Positions 1 through 11,619 of a DNA stretch of 64,000 nucleotides are shown piece by piece. Both the position numbers and the translations under genes were made by a program. Source of the stretch: Psilocybe azurescens (lineage: Eukaryota; Basidiomycota; Agaricomycetes; Agaricales; Agrocybaceae). A model generated the notes under the pieces. It saw only the letters and a list, made by a program, of their open reading frames with translations. It ran no database searches and was not told the DNA's origin. Position 1 is the stretch's first letter; each line of letters begins with the position of its first letter. The stretch lies in assembly GCA_023853785.1 (NCBI GenBank), contig JAJIRX010000567.1, positions 1,054,001-1,118,000 on the forward strand, written 5' to 3'.

Positions 1-743
1 TCAACAGAGAAATTCCAATTGTCCTTGGCACTCGCTAAAAGACGATCGACGAGTTGAGGATCGCGGCGTTCGATACAAAGTAGGATAGGCGGAAAATGAA
101 GACCAGAAGCCGAAGCCGACAACGTACTTAGGGCATGAAGAGTACGCAGCATAGGCTCAATTAGTTCAGTCGCGTAAACGGTGTCTGCGGAGAAAATAAG
201 ATCGAAAGGTGGGCGGAGTAAGACCGAAGACTCCACCGCGGGGGGGAGCACAGACGGTGATGCGATACCAAGCTCATGATTCCATGTCCATTTATCTGGT
301 GGAACCGACCAGTCAAGCTCTCTTATCTGGATTAATCCAGAACCCATTGGGAGAGCTGGAAGGTTGTTCTTGATGTTCTTCTCGAGAACAGAAGATATGA
401 CATGTGGAATGTCCGTGGCAAGCACATCCCATCCAAGGGAACTCAAAGCAAGCCTGTTAGAGTAATCCTGAGTAATTCTGAGATCGGTAACAGCAAGTAG
501 GACGTACGCAGTCAAGCCTATGCCACTTCCGAGTTCAATAGCCCGCGGTGGACGAGATAAGTTGACTGGCTTCAGTTTAGCGTGCATTTGGGCCAGATAT
601 AGGGCGAGACATTGACCACCTAGCCATAAGGCGGTTCCATTTGAGAAGCCATCGTCTAGCTGGGATAAAGCGAAGGTAGAAGAAGCAAAAGGGTAAGAAA
701 GATGAGAAATGTGCTTTGTGAGATGTGCAGGCTGAGAAGACAT
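1..743 (-). CDS. METTL21/EFM-type lysine methyltransferase, 3' end outside window
   Basis: This is a class I SAM-dependent methyltransferase of the METTL21 / yeast EFM group, which methylates lysines on translation factors and chaperones. I see ELGSGIGLTAL (SAM motif I) after a short N-terminal region, ATDIP (motif II) and DLIFSADTVY, the position of the family's post-I D/NxxY-like motif. The ATG is at 743-741. One 54-base intron (507-454) has gtacgt and cag borders, and its removal joins IGLTA to LALSSLGWDVLATD. The frame is then open to base 1, so the C-terminus is missing. The order of motifs is closest to yeast Efm6 (YNL024C), but substrate cannot be told from sequence. The gene is divergent from the RhoGEF gene and its ATG touches a potential ATG on the other strand. 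Confidence 0.8.
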   Translation of the reverse strand, partial: MSSQPAHLTKHISHLSYPFASSTFALSQLDDGFSNGTALWLGGQCLALYLAQMHAKLKPVNLSRPPRAIELGSGIGLTAYVLLAVTDLRITQDYSNRLALSSLGWDVLATDIPHVISSVLEKNIKNNLPALPMGSGLIQIRELDWSVPPDKWTWNHELGIASPSVLPPAVESSVLLRPPFDLIFSADTVYATELIEPMLRTLHALSTLSASASGLHFPPILLCIERRDPQLVDRLLASAKDNWNFSV

Positions 744-976
744 GTCCAAGAACCAAGTTAGTGCTTGTTTGGATCAGAGGATGTTGCATGGGCAACCACC
801 TGTGTCGTCCTCGTGGTATCCTCGCGCAACGTTGTTCTCGTCGTTCTCGTCCTCCAAACCACAGCGGTTCGTTGTGCTAGCCATTGCCGACAAGGCCAGC
901 CTTGTGGAGTTCACTTCTTTCAACAGGGAACTTTGCTACTGCTAATGAAGGCTTTTTTTCCATCGCCTCCACCTAG

Positions 977-3900
977 GCGGTGGAGCAAAGGACAAGGATC
1001 GGGATGCTGTTAATGTTCCCAGAGAGAAGTTTCCGCCTCTTCCATCTTGGCCTCCTCAGGAGCCTCCAAGGCCCGCCTCAACTGCAACGGCCCCTTCTGT
1101 AGCCTCGTTTAAACCTCTTCCAGAACTTGTCCCTACCCAACTATCTTCTCAACTTTCTACTCGTCCGTTACCCCCAATAGAAACTTCCCCTTCCCCGTCC
1201 CACCCTGATCATCTTTCTAATGCTAGTATTTCTTCTCCAAAACCAGGACCAGTGTCATTGCAGACAGAAGAGACCTCTCAAGAATCTTCTGGAACCACTT
1301 CGGAATCTGCAGGCCGGAGCTCTCGTAAAACAAATGGCTCCGTGAGTATCAGCACAGCAGCAGATGTGCAGAAGAAAGTAGCTTTCTTATCTCCTCCCCA
1401 GACACCGGTCGACTATGAACGAGCCCTTCCTGATGCACCTGCTACTTTGGCTTCTACGCCTACACCCGTTCCTCTCAAAACTACGGTGTCGCGTTTCCAG
1501 GCCGTTTATGGCAAGGAACCTCGCGGTTCAGTCTCGACTGGAGGTTCGTCTTCCAAAGTTGATGTAACGACTACAGGCAAAACTTCTGTCAAAGCGCCCT
1601 CGGCTCGCACCTCCTCTCCTTACATTCAGAGGCCTATTGAAGGATCATCTCAATCCCTACGCTCCGGTACTCCATATTCCCAGATGTCTAACAATACAAG
1701 TGGAAGCCGCATCCTGGCTGCTCAGTCGTGGAGTGAGGTTACGGAAGATGATCTTGTTTCGAACCTTGGCATGCGCGAACGTACCCGACAAGAAGTATTG
1801 TTTGAAATTATTTCCAGTGAAGAAAGGTGCGAAACTAACGTTACCTCACAAAATGCATAAATTCATGTTTCGACTGAAGATATGTCCAAGAGCTCGTAAA
1901 AATGAAAGATACCTTTATTGATCCATTACTTCACCCTTATTCAATGACCGCCGCCTCTGCTGCATCAACTCCCAATCTGGATTATGATTATTACCGTTCA
2001 GAATCACCATTTGAATCATCCGATGATCTTCCGCCTATTGCTGCTCGCTTTATGTCGCCGACACCTTCCATGAATCCTCCACAGAGTTCTACTTCTCCTC
2101 GGCCCAGAGACGCGCCTGTCATCGACGGGGATTCTTTGGAAACGGACGAAGATGACGAAGCTGCCGACAGGGCAGGCACGCTGTATGATACCTCGAGGAG
2201 ACCAGGAACAAGTAGTGACCATCCACGGTCGCCGTATCGCATTGCAGCAACGCGATCTGGCGGTCGTGCGAGTGGTGTTTCGGTCCCGTTTCCTTCTAGA
2301 TCTCATATGTCCCTTCCGCCCGCCCCTCGCAATCCTTTGTCAACTTCCACACATTCATTAGGTCGACAGTCGATGCTCGTTGAACGTGAGCGAGAACGTG
2401 ATCGTGATCGAAAATACAGTCAGGGACAAGGAGATTCACCCCAGAAAGGTATGCTCAAGAAATTTAGACGCAGTCAAACGACCACAGAAGTGGTTCTTGG
2501 AAATACTATCGCTCCACATCAACTTCCAGAGGATTTGCGTATCTGTCTAGAAGTCATAGACAGCGGTGTATTTGACGGTCATAAACGATTATCAGAAGCT
2601 CTCAAAAAGCGATATGATGATCAATTTCCACTGGTTCGGTCCCTTGCTGATGTTTTTGTGTCAAATGTATGCTCTTTAAAATTCTTTAATTTCGCTTTTA
2701 CTCTTAACTAATCGACCGTGTGGCTAGTCGGACATTTTTCATGGCTATGCTACCTATGTCCTACACCTGGAGCGCGCTTTAGAACAGGTTGATGCTGCTC
2801 TCTCCAACCATTCTACCAAGAAACCCAAGAAACAAGATGTGGGAGAATGGCAAAAAGTTTGCAAATTTTTGCAGAAATTAGAGGAGAACGCATCCGACAA
2901 AGGCGAGACAGGCCTGGCCATCACCTTGTCGAAACCTTTCCAAAGGCTTCTCAAATATCCACTTTTATTTCAAAATCTACTCTTTCATACGGATCCCAGT
3001 ACGTTCGAGTACGAGAGTACTTTGCAGATGGTTGCGGAAGTGGAGAATATCGTCAGGAGTATCGAGGATGAGAAAATTCAAAAGGAAGAACGTGACAAGA
3101 CAAGAGACGTCTTCGCTCGCATCGAGGGATTGGACAAAGTGCGACAAGTTGCACTACCCAAGCCATCGCGCGTACTGTTGGAGGAGCGAGCGTGTACCCT
3201 GGGTCTGGGGCCTGTCAACCTTTCGCCAAAGCCAGCATCACCTCCCCCCTGTGAACAATGGGAAGGCAATAAGAGGGAAATCATCTTTCAAACGCCTCAG
3301 CGACGTACTTTCTTCAAACGGTATTGGTGGAAAGAAAGACCTCTGGTTTGTCATTTTCAACGATGTTGTATTGCAGTGTCAGCGCACAGGCACAACATCA
3401 TTACCCTTAGTTGCATCCACCAATTCGCGGACGAATTCTTTGCCAGAGCTACAGGGCAAAGCAAAGTATGCTACTACTGGTCGCCGAAATTCGGCAACAA
3501 AACCTCGAAATATGTATAAGTTTATCAAGGTAAAGCATCATATTTAACAATTGTTTTTCTTGACATTCATTAACATTGGCTTCAGATTGAAACATGGGAT
3601 ATCGGAAATGTCTTGCAACCTCGCGAAGGTGTGGTTACAATGGAAGAGTGGGTCATATCTCTGTTAAGCCTCTGGATCGCAGTATTCTTAACCATTTTTT
3701 CAGTATGGCAAAATCAAGAGCGCAAGCCATGTCCAGTCAACCCAGAATTGTGCCCTTACCTGACGACGATGAAAATAACGACGATAACGACTCAGATGAC
3801 TCTGACAAGAAGAGCAAAATGAGTTTCTCGTATTGGGGCGCAGATAAAGTGACTGTTCAAAAACCCGTTCTTAAAGGCCGCACGAGCGTGAATCCAAGAA

Positions 3901-4418
3901 GAGGTGGCGGTGTAGCTTCCTATGGCCGGGAATCATCTGCGAACGCCAAGTTCGGTACACGGCTGGTTTCGGATAGCCCCTCGCATGCTCCTCGCCCACC
4001 GTCCAGTCGCAGGACAACAACTACAACGCCGACACCACGTCGGCAACCTCCTTCTGATGAAGGACCTAATTATGCTCGAGCAACTATTACGCGACCTGCT
4101 TGGGATACCAGCACTCGATCTCCTATACCTAATCCTGCTACCAAACGTTCACGAAACCCATCACAAGCAAGTCCGGCTACAAGAACGCCAATTGCCTCTC
4201 CAAAAACCCAATTGCATCACCTGCGCCATCTGAAGATTCTGGTGTTGGCATGTACCGTCAGATGCTCGCTAAGGACCCTTCTTTCAATGATACCTCCTGA
4301 GAAACGACAAGATGGCTTTCCCAACTGCTGCTGCGTTCTCCCCATATATCCCCCTCCTACAGTATTCCCATCATTATTCCCATCAGCACTTCATTTCATC
4401 CCCTTCACTCTCTTCTAA
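977..4418 (+). CDS. Dbl-family Rho guanine nucleotide exchange factor (DH-PH)
   Basis: The protein activates a Rho-type GTPase in polarity or cell-wall signalling. After a Ser/Pro-rich N-terminus the DH domain starts at RQEVLFEIISSEERYVQELV and is split by a low-complexity insert of about 200 residues. It resumes at LADVFVSNSDIFHGYATYVL and runs through LSKPFQRLLKYPLLFQNLL, the most conserved DH helix. A PH domain follows (KKDLWFVIFNDVVLQCQR), then KSKMSFSYWGADKVTVQKP and a basic Ser/Pro tail. Supported exons are 977-1826, 1880-2666, 2728 to about 3171, about 3236-3529, 3586-3647 and 3704 onward. The 5' end is unresolved: the acceptor at 976 follows a pyrimidine tract and an upstream coding exon (perhaps from ATG 742) is needed. 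The frame as read stops at 4418. One extra A at 4202-4206 would instead give a tail ending in SFNDTS at 4300. Confidence 0.85.
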
Positions 4419-4639
4419 TTATTGACGCCGTATTTTTATGATCACGCCCAAAGTGTCTGACGTCACCCTCGTTTTATTCCTATAAACTGATTCATCAAAC
4501 CAGGAAATGTTTCTCTTTCAGCTTTGATCGCTCATCGAAACCATCTTTACCATATTGCAACTTTCAGTATTTACGAAACTTCCCGAATAGATTCCACTGT
4601 ATTAACACCACACTCTTTTGTTTTTCTAAATTCGACAAT
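4419..4639. other. convergent 3' spacer
   Basis: This AT-rich stretch separates two converging genes (RhoGEF and asparagine synthetase). It should hold both 3' UTRs. If the RhoGEF frame is corrected, the spacer begins at 4301. I see no other feature. Confidence 0.5.
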
Positions 4640-6942
4640 TTAATCCGTTCCATACGCTGCGTTGTGTATACTGACACTACGACCACTGGGGTCCGAGGCA
4701 CATCCCCAGTCTCCTCGAGGTATCCATCTGCATCCAAAAGGGCGATGTCAAAACAAACTACAATGCCAAGACAAGTAAGATACTAACCGAACGGCGGTAC
4801 TGGCGGCTGCTTCTGACGGGAACAATCCTGCAGCAGAAGAAAAAGGTTAGCGGATTAATTTCTGCAAAGTAAATAAGCCTATCCACCATCGAAGATTTCG
4901 CGAATCAGGTATGCCTCTTTGGTATCGGGAATATCAGTCGACCATCGCTCCGCTCGTTTGGCAAAAGCTTCGTCAGATACAGACTGGTTGGCATGCTCTT
5001 TCATGCTATCCCAGATATCAGAGAACCAACCTAGGTATTTTCAAGGCTCTGAACACGTACCCGTCAATCCATGAATATCCGACACCATCTGAGAATTGCT
5101 CCTTTTGGCGCCATAGGATTGATTTGGGGAGGTATGGCTTTTAAAAAACAATTATGATCAGTATAGCATGGCATACGTCCAGACAGGGTGTGGTACCTTG
5201 CCGTCAGGTGAACAATCGAACGCTTTCCTTAGGATATACTAAAGGATTATTATCATGATTAGTGGCTCCGTTCTTCGTTGTTAAAAGAGACACAGTTAAA
5301 TACCTTCTCCATCTTGGGGCAACCGTCCTCGTCCACTTCTTGGCTTGCGCCTTTGCTGAATATCTTATCTTTTGGATCGATATTCATGGAGACTTCCAAA
5401 AACGCTTTATCAAGGAAAGGAACGCGGGCCTCCAAGCCCCAAGCCATCGTCGATCTGAAAATGAGACAAGAAGCCAAGTTGAAAATAAATGGGATACTTA
5501 CTTGTTTGCACGAAGGCAATCGGAGGTGTGCAAGTTCTTCACACGGCGCACACACTCTTGATGGAACGAATCAGCGTCCGGGGAGGCGTGGAAGTACAGA
5601 TATCCTCCGAAAATTTCGTCGCTTCCTTCACCACTGAGGACCATCTTGACACCCATAGCCTTGATTTTACGGCTGAGGAGGTACATGGGTGTGCTCGCGC
5701 GAACGGTGGTAACATCGTACGTCTCGAGATGGTAAATAACTTCAGGGATGGCATCCAGACCTTCCTGAACTGTGAAGACATATTCGTGATGAACCGTGCC
5801 CAGGAAATGTGCGGCCTTTCTCGCCGCGAGGAGATCAGGGGAGTTCTCGAGACCGATTGAGAAGGAGTGAAGTTGAGGCCATGCAGCCAGGGTGGCTGGG
5901 TATCAAAAAATTAACCATAGATCGAGGTGACTAGAGACGTCGAACAATCACCTTCTTCGTTGATCAATTGACCTGTAGGAGTTGCAGGTCCGCTGGTCGC
6001 CTCCTGGAGTTTTCTCTTGCGAAGCTCATATTGGGCTTGGGAGACCTTCTCCGTCTCTCTTGCTGCAATAGCTGCAATCAAGCTACTGTCCAGACCGCCG
6101 CTAAGGAGGACACCATAAGGCACCTCTGACATGAGGCGTTTTCTTACGGCAGCTTCGAGGGTCTCACGGATCTGGGTCAAGTTAGCAGGTGTTGAGGGTA
6201 CAGAAGCGTTAGGGCCTTCGACGTCTCCGTTCCACCATGTAGGTTGGAAGTAGCGTGTGGTTGAACCATCCTTGCTGTCGTAGACGTGGCCGGGAGGGAA
6301 AGAGATGATTTTGTCGCATTCCTCGACGAGAGCCTTGAGTTCTGAGGAGAAGAAGACAGCTCCTGGACGCTTCGAGCTCCAGCCTTGGTATAGGGTGGTA
6401 ATTCCAATGGGATCGCGAGCAGCAATGATGCGAGATGGAGCCACAGATTCGTCGAGGAGTACGAAAGAGAACATGCCATCGAGCAGGTTGCACAAGTCTT
6501 TATCATGTTTACGATACTGCGTGCCGCAACAGAGATAAGAAGGGTCACAGGAATAAAAATACAAACGGATACATACCAAAGGGATGATGACTTCACAATC
6601 AGAGTGCGTCTTGAATTTGACATCGGGGCCAACGCTAGTGCGAAGAGCAATGTGGTTATAGATCTCTCCGTTAACAGCAAGGATAATCTTTCCGTCCTCG
6701 CTGATCAGAGGTTGAGCTCCGGTGTCTAGGAGAAGGTCAGAAAGAACCAGAATGTGATACTTTGACTCAGCTCACCAACACCGACAATAGCAAGACGTTC
6801 ATGGACTAAAAACCGACTGTAGGCCGACATAGCATCCCGACCAGTCGGGCCCACGATGACGCTGTTTCTTGGAACAAGCGATGAAACGAGCTCTGTCGTT
6901 GGAGGGCTTTTCAAGCCCGTGAACTGCTAAAATTCCGCACAT
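4640..6942 (-). CDS. ASN1: asparagine synthetase (glutamine-hydrolysing)
   Basis: The enzyme makes asparagine from aspartate, glutamine and ATP in the cytosol. The start [11 protein letters not shown] supplies the class II glutaminase Cys2, followed by [12 protein letters not shown] and VNGEIYNH. The synthetase half has the PP-loop [16 protein letters not shown], then [17 protein letters not shown] and [11 protein letters not shown]. The C-terminus contains [16 protein letters not shown] and ends in AAYGTD. Introns include 6576-6517 and 4886-4828. The length is near the usual 570-590 residues. One frame break is present: the run of five A at 6808-6812 (five T on the coding strand) gives SVFSP then stop, while four T give [13 protein letters not shown], the conserved sequence. 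I take it as a consensus error because everything else is intact. Confidence 0.95.
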
Positions 6943-7318
6943 AGTAGTTTATGACGAGGGTGTAGTAGATAGAGCGGGGAAGACAAAGTTTTTTACTCAT
7001 TCCTGACATGACTCGTCGGGCGATAAGATGCGATCGGCGGAAAAAAGCAGATGCTAATAACATCCGGGGGCTCCTGATCCGTACATTGGCATCACCTTGC
7101 TAACCAATCGCAGTTCCAAATGCATGGCATCCACGTATACTTCATAGCGTCTACATGAATGTTGTATTCAACGATATACTAAAATAACGTCGCTGCTGGC
7201 AAATAGCGATCATTTGGATTTCATTACTATACTTACAAAACTTCCGTCCGATCGAAAAAATATACAGATAAAACATAGGGGTATAGATAAAGGCGGTCTT
7301 TGCTTCGTGTTGCCAAAC
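6943..7318. promoter_or_regulatory. upstream region of asparagine synthetase
   Basis: This 376-base gap lies upstream of ASN1 and downstream of the DUF6699 gene. It has a CCAAT box near 7097. TGACTCG at 7009-7015, about 67 bases before the ASN1 ATG, is one base off the Gcn4/Cpc1 site TGACTCA. That would fit general amino-acid control, but a single near-match is weak evidence. Confidence 0.35.
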
Positions 7319-8305
7319 TCATGCAACGATCATCTTCATGGTGCCAACCGCATCTCCAGTTCTGACAAGGCCTCTGAAGAAAACTTTGCCCAGTAAACAA
7401 TCGATTTTCTTGACTCCTCCGTTCCGCACAGACCCATAATTCCTCGAGGTCCATATCTTGCATCTCTTCGTATAAGCTCGCGAGATCATATGTTCTCGAT
7501 GTTCATCTAAACTGGCCCACATTTCTTGCGATATCCCTGTTTGCATATCATTCCATATTGCGGCCAAAATGTCGCCAACCTTGAGCGGTGGTGCGATGGG
7601 TGAATAGCCAGGGAGCGGTCTGTATTTGATGTCAATAGGTAGATCGGGGATTAGCTCGCAGACTATGTGGGCGCCATAGGCTTGTGGATGAAAGGCCATC
7701 TGATCTAGCTCTTCACGACTGATGGGCACCGTCTGACTATTCCCTACTTGCCGCATGGGGTAGAACTGTGGACAGGAAAGGTCAAGAATAAGGTCGTTTC
7801 TACGATCCTCAGCATTGAGAAGTGGGTGGATAAAAGATTGTGGTGCAAGGTCAGCTCTGTATGGAACATACGGCGAAATGGAATGCCAGTCGACGGGTTG
7901 TTGGAAAGGATAAAGACTTGCATCCGATCGTGTTCGGTTATGATATGTAGGAGGTTGTAGCCAAGTCGAATTCGGCGCCGAGGGTGCTACAGCACCACCG
8001 TTCCAGGATATTCTACGCTCTCTGCTCCAGGGACTCTCGGGTGCAAAGGCAGATCCAGATGAGGAACCAGGAAATGGGACCACATTGGGGGTGAGGACGG
8101 TGGGCAGGGGAGAGTTTAGAGTGTTAGGTGAGTGGTATGGACTGGCGTATGGAGAAGGGTTCGCACTGAGAGATAACGGAGGAATAAATGGGGAGTTTGG
8201 GTCGTTGTAGAACGGAGCAAGATAGGGACTGTTTCGATAATAAACTGGACTTGGAGGATAGTTGACCGGGTTAACTGGAGGGACATAGACGAATGGACCG
8301 CTCAT
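7319..8305 (-). CDS. DUF6699 domain protein
   Basis: This intronless frame encodes 328 residues. The first 150 are Pro/Ser/Tyr/Asn-rich and look disordered (VYVPPVNPVNYPPSPVYY). The C-terminal half has the pattern of DUF6699, a domain common in Agaricomycetes: HPLLNAEDRRNDLILDLSCP, then FHPQAYGAHIVCELIP, KVGDILAAIWNDMQ and an ISRAYTKRCKIW segment. The function of the domain is unknown. No signal peptide or membrane segment is visible. A TATATATA run at 8463-8470 lies about 160 bases upstream of the ATG. The gene is divergent from the syntaxin gene. Confidence 0.8.
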   Translation of the reverse strand: MSGPFVYVPPVNPVNYPPSPVYYRNSPYLAPFYNDPNSPFIPPLSLSANPSPYASPYHSPNTLNSPLPTVLTPNVVPFPGSSSGSAFAPESPWSRERRISWNGGAVAPSAPNSTWLQPPTYHNRTRSDASLYPFQQPVDWHSISPYVPYRADLAPQSFIHPLLNAEDRRNDLILDLSCPQFYPMRQVGNSQTVPISREELDQMAFHPQAYGAHIVCELIPDLPIDIKYRPLPGYSPIAPPLKVGDILAAIWNDMQTGISQEMWASLDEHREHMISRAYTKRCKIWTSRNYGSVRNGGVKKIDCLLGKVFFRGLVRTGDAVGTMKMIVA

Positions 8306-8762
8306 GGTCGAATAGAAAGAGAAGGTATTGAGTTTTAACGCCTTGGCAGAACCTGTGCTAGATACTCAATTGGACGCTCGTTATCAATGAGGACGATTTG
8401 TCACTGTGTCAGCAAGAGAGAGGGGATGAGTGGGGTGGTTGTGTGAAAAGAATTGAAAGCCTTATATATATGGAGTCTTAATGACCTAGTCATTGGTTGT
8501 CAGCGAGAAAGAAATACATGGGCGTCAATCTTTCCACTATCGACTAATTCGTCGTATAATCCCACGGTCTGGACGGCTTTAGCCAAGCAGCCACCGTCGT
8601 GCCCGAACCCAAGTGGACACCAACTGACAGCAGCTTCCACCTTGTACCGCCCTCCCCCTCCGTAGTACCGCAGCTGGCCAAGAAAGATTGCTCGACAAGG
8701 CAGCCATAAAGCTTTGTCGCATCTTTGCAGGTTCAATACGAGGTTCTGCCCTTCTTTTCATC
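8306..8762. promoter_or_regulatory. divergent promoter, DUF6699 gene / syntaxin gene
   Basis: This is a 457-base intergenic region between two divergent genes. It holds TATATATA at 8463-8470. I see no other recognisable site and no convincing small gene. Confidence 0.4.
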
Positions 8763-10109
8763 ATGGCTTACAGGGATCGTCTGGCCGCGTCAAGGGTATG
8801 CAGTATGCCCTCAGTATGTGAAGTCATTGTGGTCTTCTAACTTCTGTGTATCCCAGGCACAAAGGGACCAGCCAATTGAGCTTTCTGGTGTCACCCAAGG
8901 TCCTGTTGCCACAACTCCTAGCACGCCTAGTGGCGGCCTCTCAGATTTAGCAACATTCTTGGCAGAGGTTTGTCTGCACACCATGAAAACTCTCTGCAAC
9001 TCTAACGCGCAATTCAGGACACGTCCATACAGAATGGCATTCAAAAAATGAAAGACAATGTCGCCCAGATTTCAGCATTGCGTGCACAATCCTTGAACGC
9101 CATCGACGACTCGAATCACACGGCGGGAAGAATCGACGAGTTGACCACCGAAACACGTATTCTGATGCAGGAATTGAAAGAGCGCATTCGTCAGATGGAG
9201 AACACACCGTCGAGGCATGATGTTCAACTGCGGAACAACAGGGTGCGTCAGTTCTACTTCATTCCAAAACTCTTCTCCTTAATATGGGAACAATATGACG
9301 TGCTAGTTGGCTGTTCTTCGGACCAAGTTTCTTGAAGCGATACAAGACTATCAACGGGAGGAACAGGAAAGTCGAGCGAGGGCCAAGCAAAGAGTGGAAA
9401 GGCAGTTGTTGATTGGTAATTTGTTTCATAGAACGCGCTTTTATTGTTTACTGAACACAAAGCATGTAGTCAAGCCAGACGCGACACGCGAAGAAGTTGC
9501 TGCGGCTGTTGAAGGTGGAGGCGGACAGCAAATATTTGCCCAAGCTGTGAGTATGATCGTCTCTATATATCTCGTCTCGCTAATGCTCACAAATAGCTCA
9601 CGACATCAACGCGTTATGGCGAGTCTCGAGCCGCTTACAGAGAAGTTCAGGAACGGCAAGAAGACTTGAAAAGAGTCGAACGGACATTGGCAGAATTAGC
9701 CCAACTATTCTCAGATGTATGCATTGTTTTCTTTTCATCTTTCAATGATGTTTAACGAAATGTTCGTCCTATTTAGATGGGAACTCTTGTGGAACAACAA
9801 GACGCGATTATCAACAATGTAGAGCAAACTGCGCAATCTGTGACGGTGGATACCGGAAAAGCGTATGCCAGATATCTCAAATGTATTCTGCGTGTTGCTA
9901 AATTCTTTCGTTTAGTCTCGAAAATACCGACCAGGCTGTCGTCCATGGTAAGATCTGCCTCCTTTTCTGACTTGCATAAGGTTGACCGACGACTTCTACT
10001 ATTTCCAGCGCGATCCTATCGTAGAAGTCGATGGATATGCTTTGGCATCTTCGTTCTCGTGATAGCCATTCTTGCAATCGTCCTCGGTGTAGTCTTCGGG
10101 AGGAAGTAA
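8763..10109 (+). CDS. SSO1: plasma-membrane t-SNARE, Sso1/syntaxin-1 type
   Basis: This is the Qa-SNARE expected to mediate exocytic fusion at the plasma membrane. Exon 1 encodes MAYRDRLAASR and joins AQRDQPIELSG. The N-terminal three-helix region (KMKDNVAQISALRAQSLNAI and following) precedes the SNARE motif, from about LKRVERTLAELAQLFSDMG to ALENTDQAVVHAR. The zero-layer glutamine lies in VEQQDAI. A single C-terminal anchor, CFGIFVLVIAILAIVLGVVF, is followed by GRK, so it is tail-anchored. There are about seven short introns, including ones starting gtatgcag (8796), gtgcgtca and gtaagatc before the last exon. No frame break was needed. Syntaxin 1 versus other Qa-SNAREs is inferred from the basic RRSRW stretch before the anchor and overall resemblance. 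Confidence 0.88.
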
Positions 10110-10610
10110 CATCGGTTGCGAAATATCTATGCTAACGCAATTTATATATTTCCTCATTTTGGACAAGCATGTATCATATATATCTTTCATTCAGTAATAA
10201 TTTCACAATTTCTCAGCGGATTTTTGATTTGTTTTCTTTGCTATACTGCGCTTCCTTAGATTTCGAACTATTTATTATTACATATGCAGGATTATCATGG
10301 TACTGTGTTAAAATTCAAGTAGCCCATGGCCGAGATCTTGGCTTATACGTAGGAAGGTCGGCCATCACTGAATAATAAAGATGATGTGGCGGGCCGTCAC
10401 GGTTTGGCCTTGGCTCTTACCCTGCATCGTCCAACTTGAAATTTCTTGTCATCAACCACGGGCATCCTCTTACTGCGGTGACTGCTGCGACCAGACCAGA
10501 CCTTTCTAATAGCGGCGTGAAAGCGGCTCGTGTTGTATACGCTTAAGACCTGATTCTAGACATAGAATCAACCGTAGCACCTTGAATCCCTCCTTGTTGC
10601 CTCACCTTCA
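10110..10610. other. intergenic, tandem genes
   Basis: This 501-base gap lies between the syntaxin 3' end and the PIS1 ATG. The first 270 bases are AT-rich 3' UTR-like sequence. The rest is GC-richer and is presumably the PIS1 promoter. No feature is recognisable. Confidence 0.4.
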
Positions 10611-11619
10611 ATGGCCAAGTCAAACTCGACGCGTCGCCGACGACATTCTCGTGAAATCGTCGACGCCAAACAAGCTGTTGATCTCGCCACCGCACAGTCG
10701 TACTCGGAGAATGTATTCCTCTTTGTGCCAAATCTTATAGGCAAGCTACCACCCATACTGTTCTGTCACATCACATTAACATATCATTTGCAGGCTACAC
10801 GCGTGTAATCATGGCCGCGTTCTCACTTTACTATATGAGCTATCACCCAGTGTATTGTACTCTACTGTATGGGGTCTCATGTCTCCTGGATGCGGTGGAC
10901 GGGATGGCTGCACGAGCACTGGGCCAGACGTCAAAGTTCGGAGCGGTTTTGGATATGGTAACAGACCGGTATGTCTCCACATTATTTCCAGTTTCTTGTC
11001 ATTCACTGATAGGCCTGTGTATTTATAGTTGCACTACATCATGCTTGCTTTGCTATCTGTCCACTGCCTATCCTCAGTATTCATTATTCTTCCAATTTCT
11101 TATCGCGCTCGACTTCAGCAGTCACTATATGCACATGTATAGGTAAGCATACCGGGATGTTCGGTGATACCGAGCGGGGAACTTACACGGGCTGTTCCCA
11201 GTTCTCTAGTTACCGGTTCCACAAGTCATAAATTAGTCACCAGTGAGGTCAGCCGTATCCTCTGGATGTACTATAACGATTCGGTTCGTGACAAACATAT
11301 CGTCATAGGGTTTCCTTGTGTACTGATATATCTCAAACAGCGAACGCTCTTCTTTGTCTGCGCAGGGAACGAGTTATTCTTTGTATGTCTATATCTTATG
11401 AAGTGGATTTCCACGCCATCCGGCCTACCATTCCTCGAAAAATGGACGTACCCAGAATTATTGGCCGTTCCAACCTTCTTCATCTTTGCATTGAAGAATA
11501 TCATCAACGTCGTCCAGTTATGGAAGGCCTCGAAAATCTTGGTGGGCGTGGATTTGGCGGAAAGAGCGGCAGCCAGGGTAGAGGCGTCGAGAAAGACAGA
11601 ATCTGATGAAAAACAGTGA
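10611..11619 (+). CDS. PIS1: phosphatidylinositol synthase (CDP-diacylglycerol:inositol)
   Basis: The enzyme joins inositol to CDP-diacylglycerol in the ER membrane. The CDP-alcohol phosphotransferase signature D-x2-D-G-x2-A-R-x8-G-x3-D-x3-D is complete as DAVDGMAARALGQTSKFG followed by AVLDMVTDR. NVFLFVPNLIGYTRVIMAAF upstream and SHYMHMYSSLVTGSTSHK downstream are typical of PIS and not of PS synthase. Several hydrophobic segments flank the motif. Exon 1 starts with a basic leader, MAKSNSTRRRRHSR. Intron 1 (10741-10793) has a GC donor. Further introns start at 10969 (gtatgt) and after MHMYS (gtaagc). The tail VDLAERAAARVEASR is charged and cytosolic. Length (about 250 residues) is normal. Confidence 0.93.
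10741..10793 (+). other. GC-AG intron in PIS1
   Basis: The exon ends CTTATAG and the next bases are gcaagcta, with no usable GT nearby. The acceptor is tttgcag. Removing 53 bases joins ATA-G to GC-TAC and gives NLIGYTRVIM, the conserved sequence. GC-AG introns are a known minor U2 class, and gcaag is their usual donor. Confidence 0.85.

Noticed and set aside
742..945. 67-codon plus-strand frame as a separate small gene or full RhoGEF first exon
   Set aside because: It ends in a stop before the RhoGEF frame. No splice pattern joining it to the next exon is convincing, though a short first exon from 742 remains possible.
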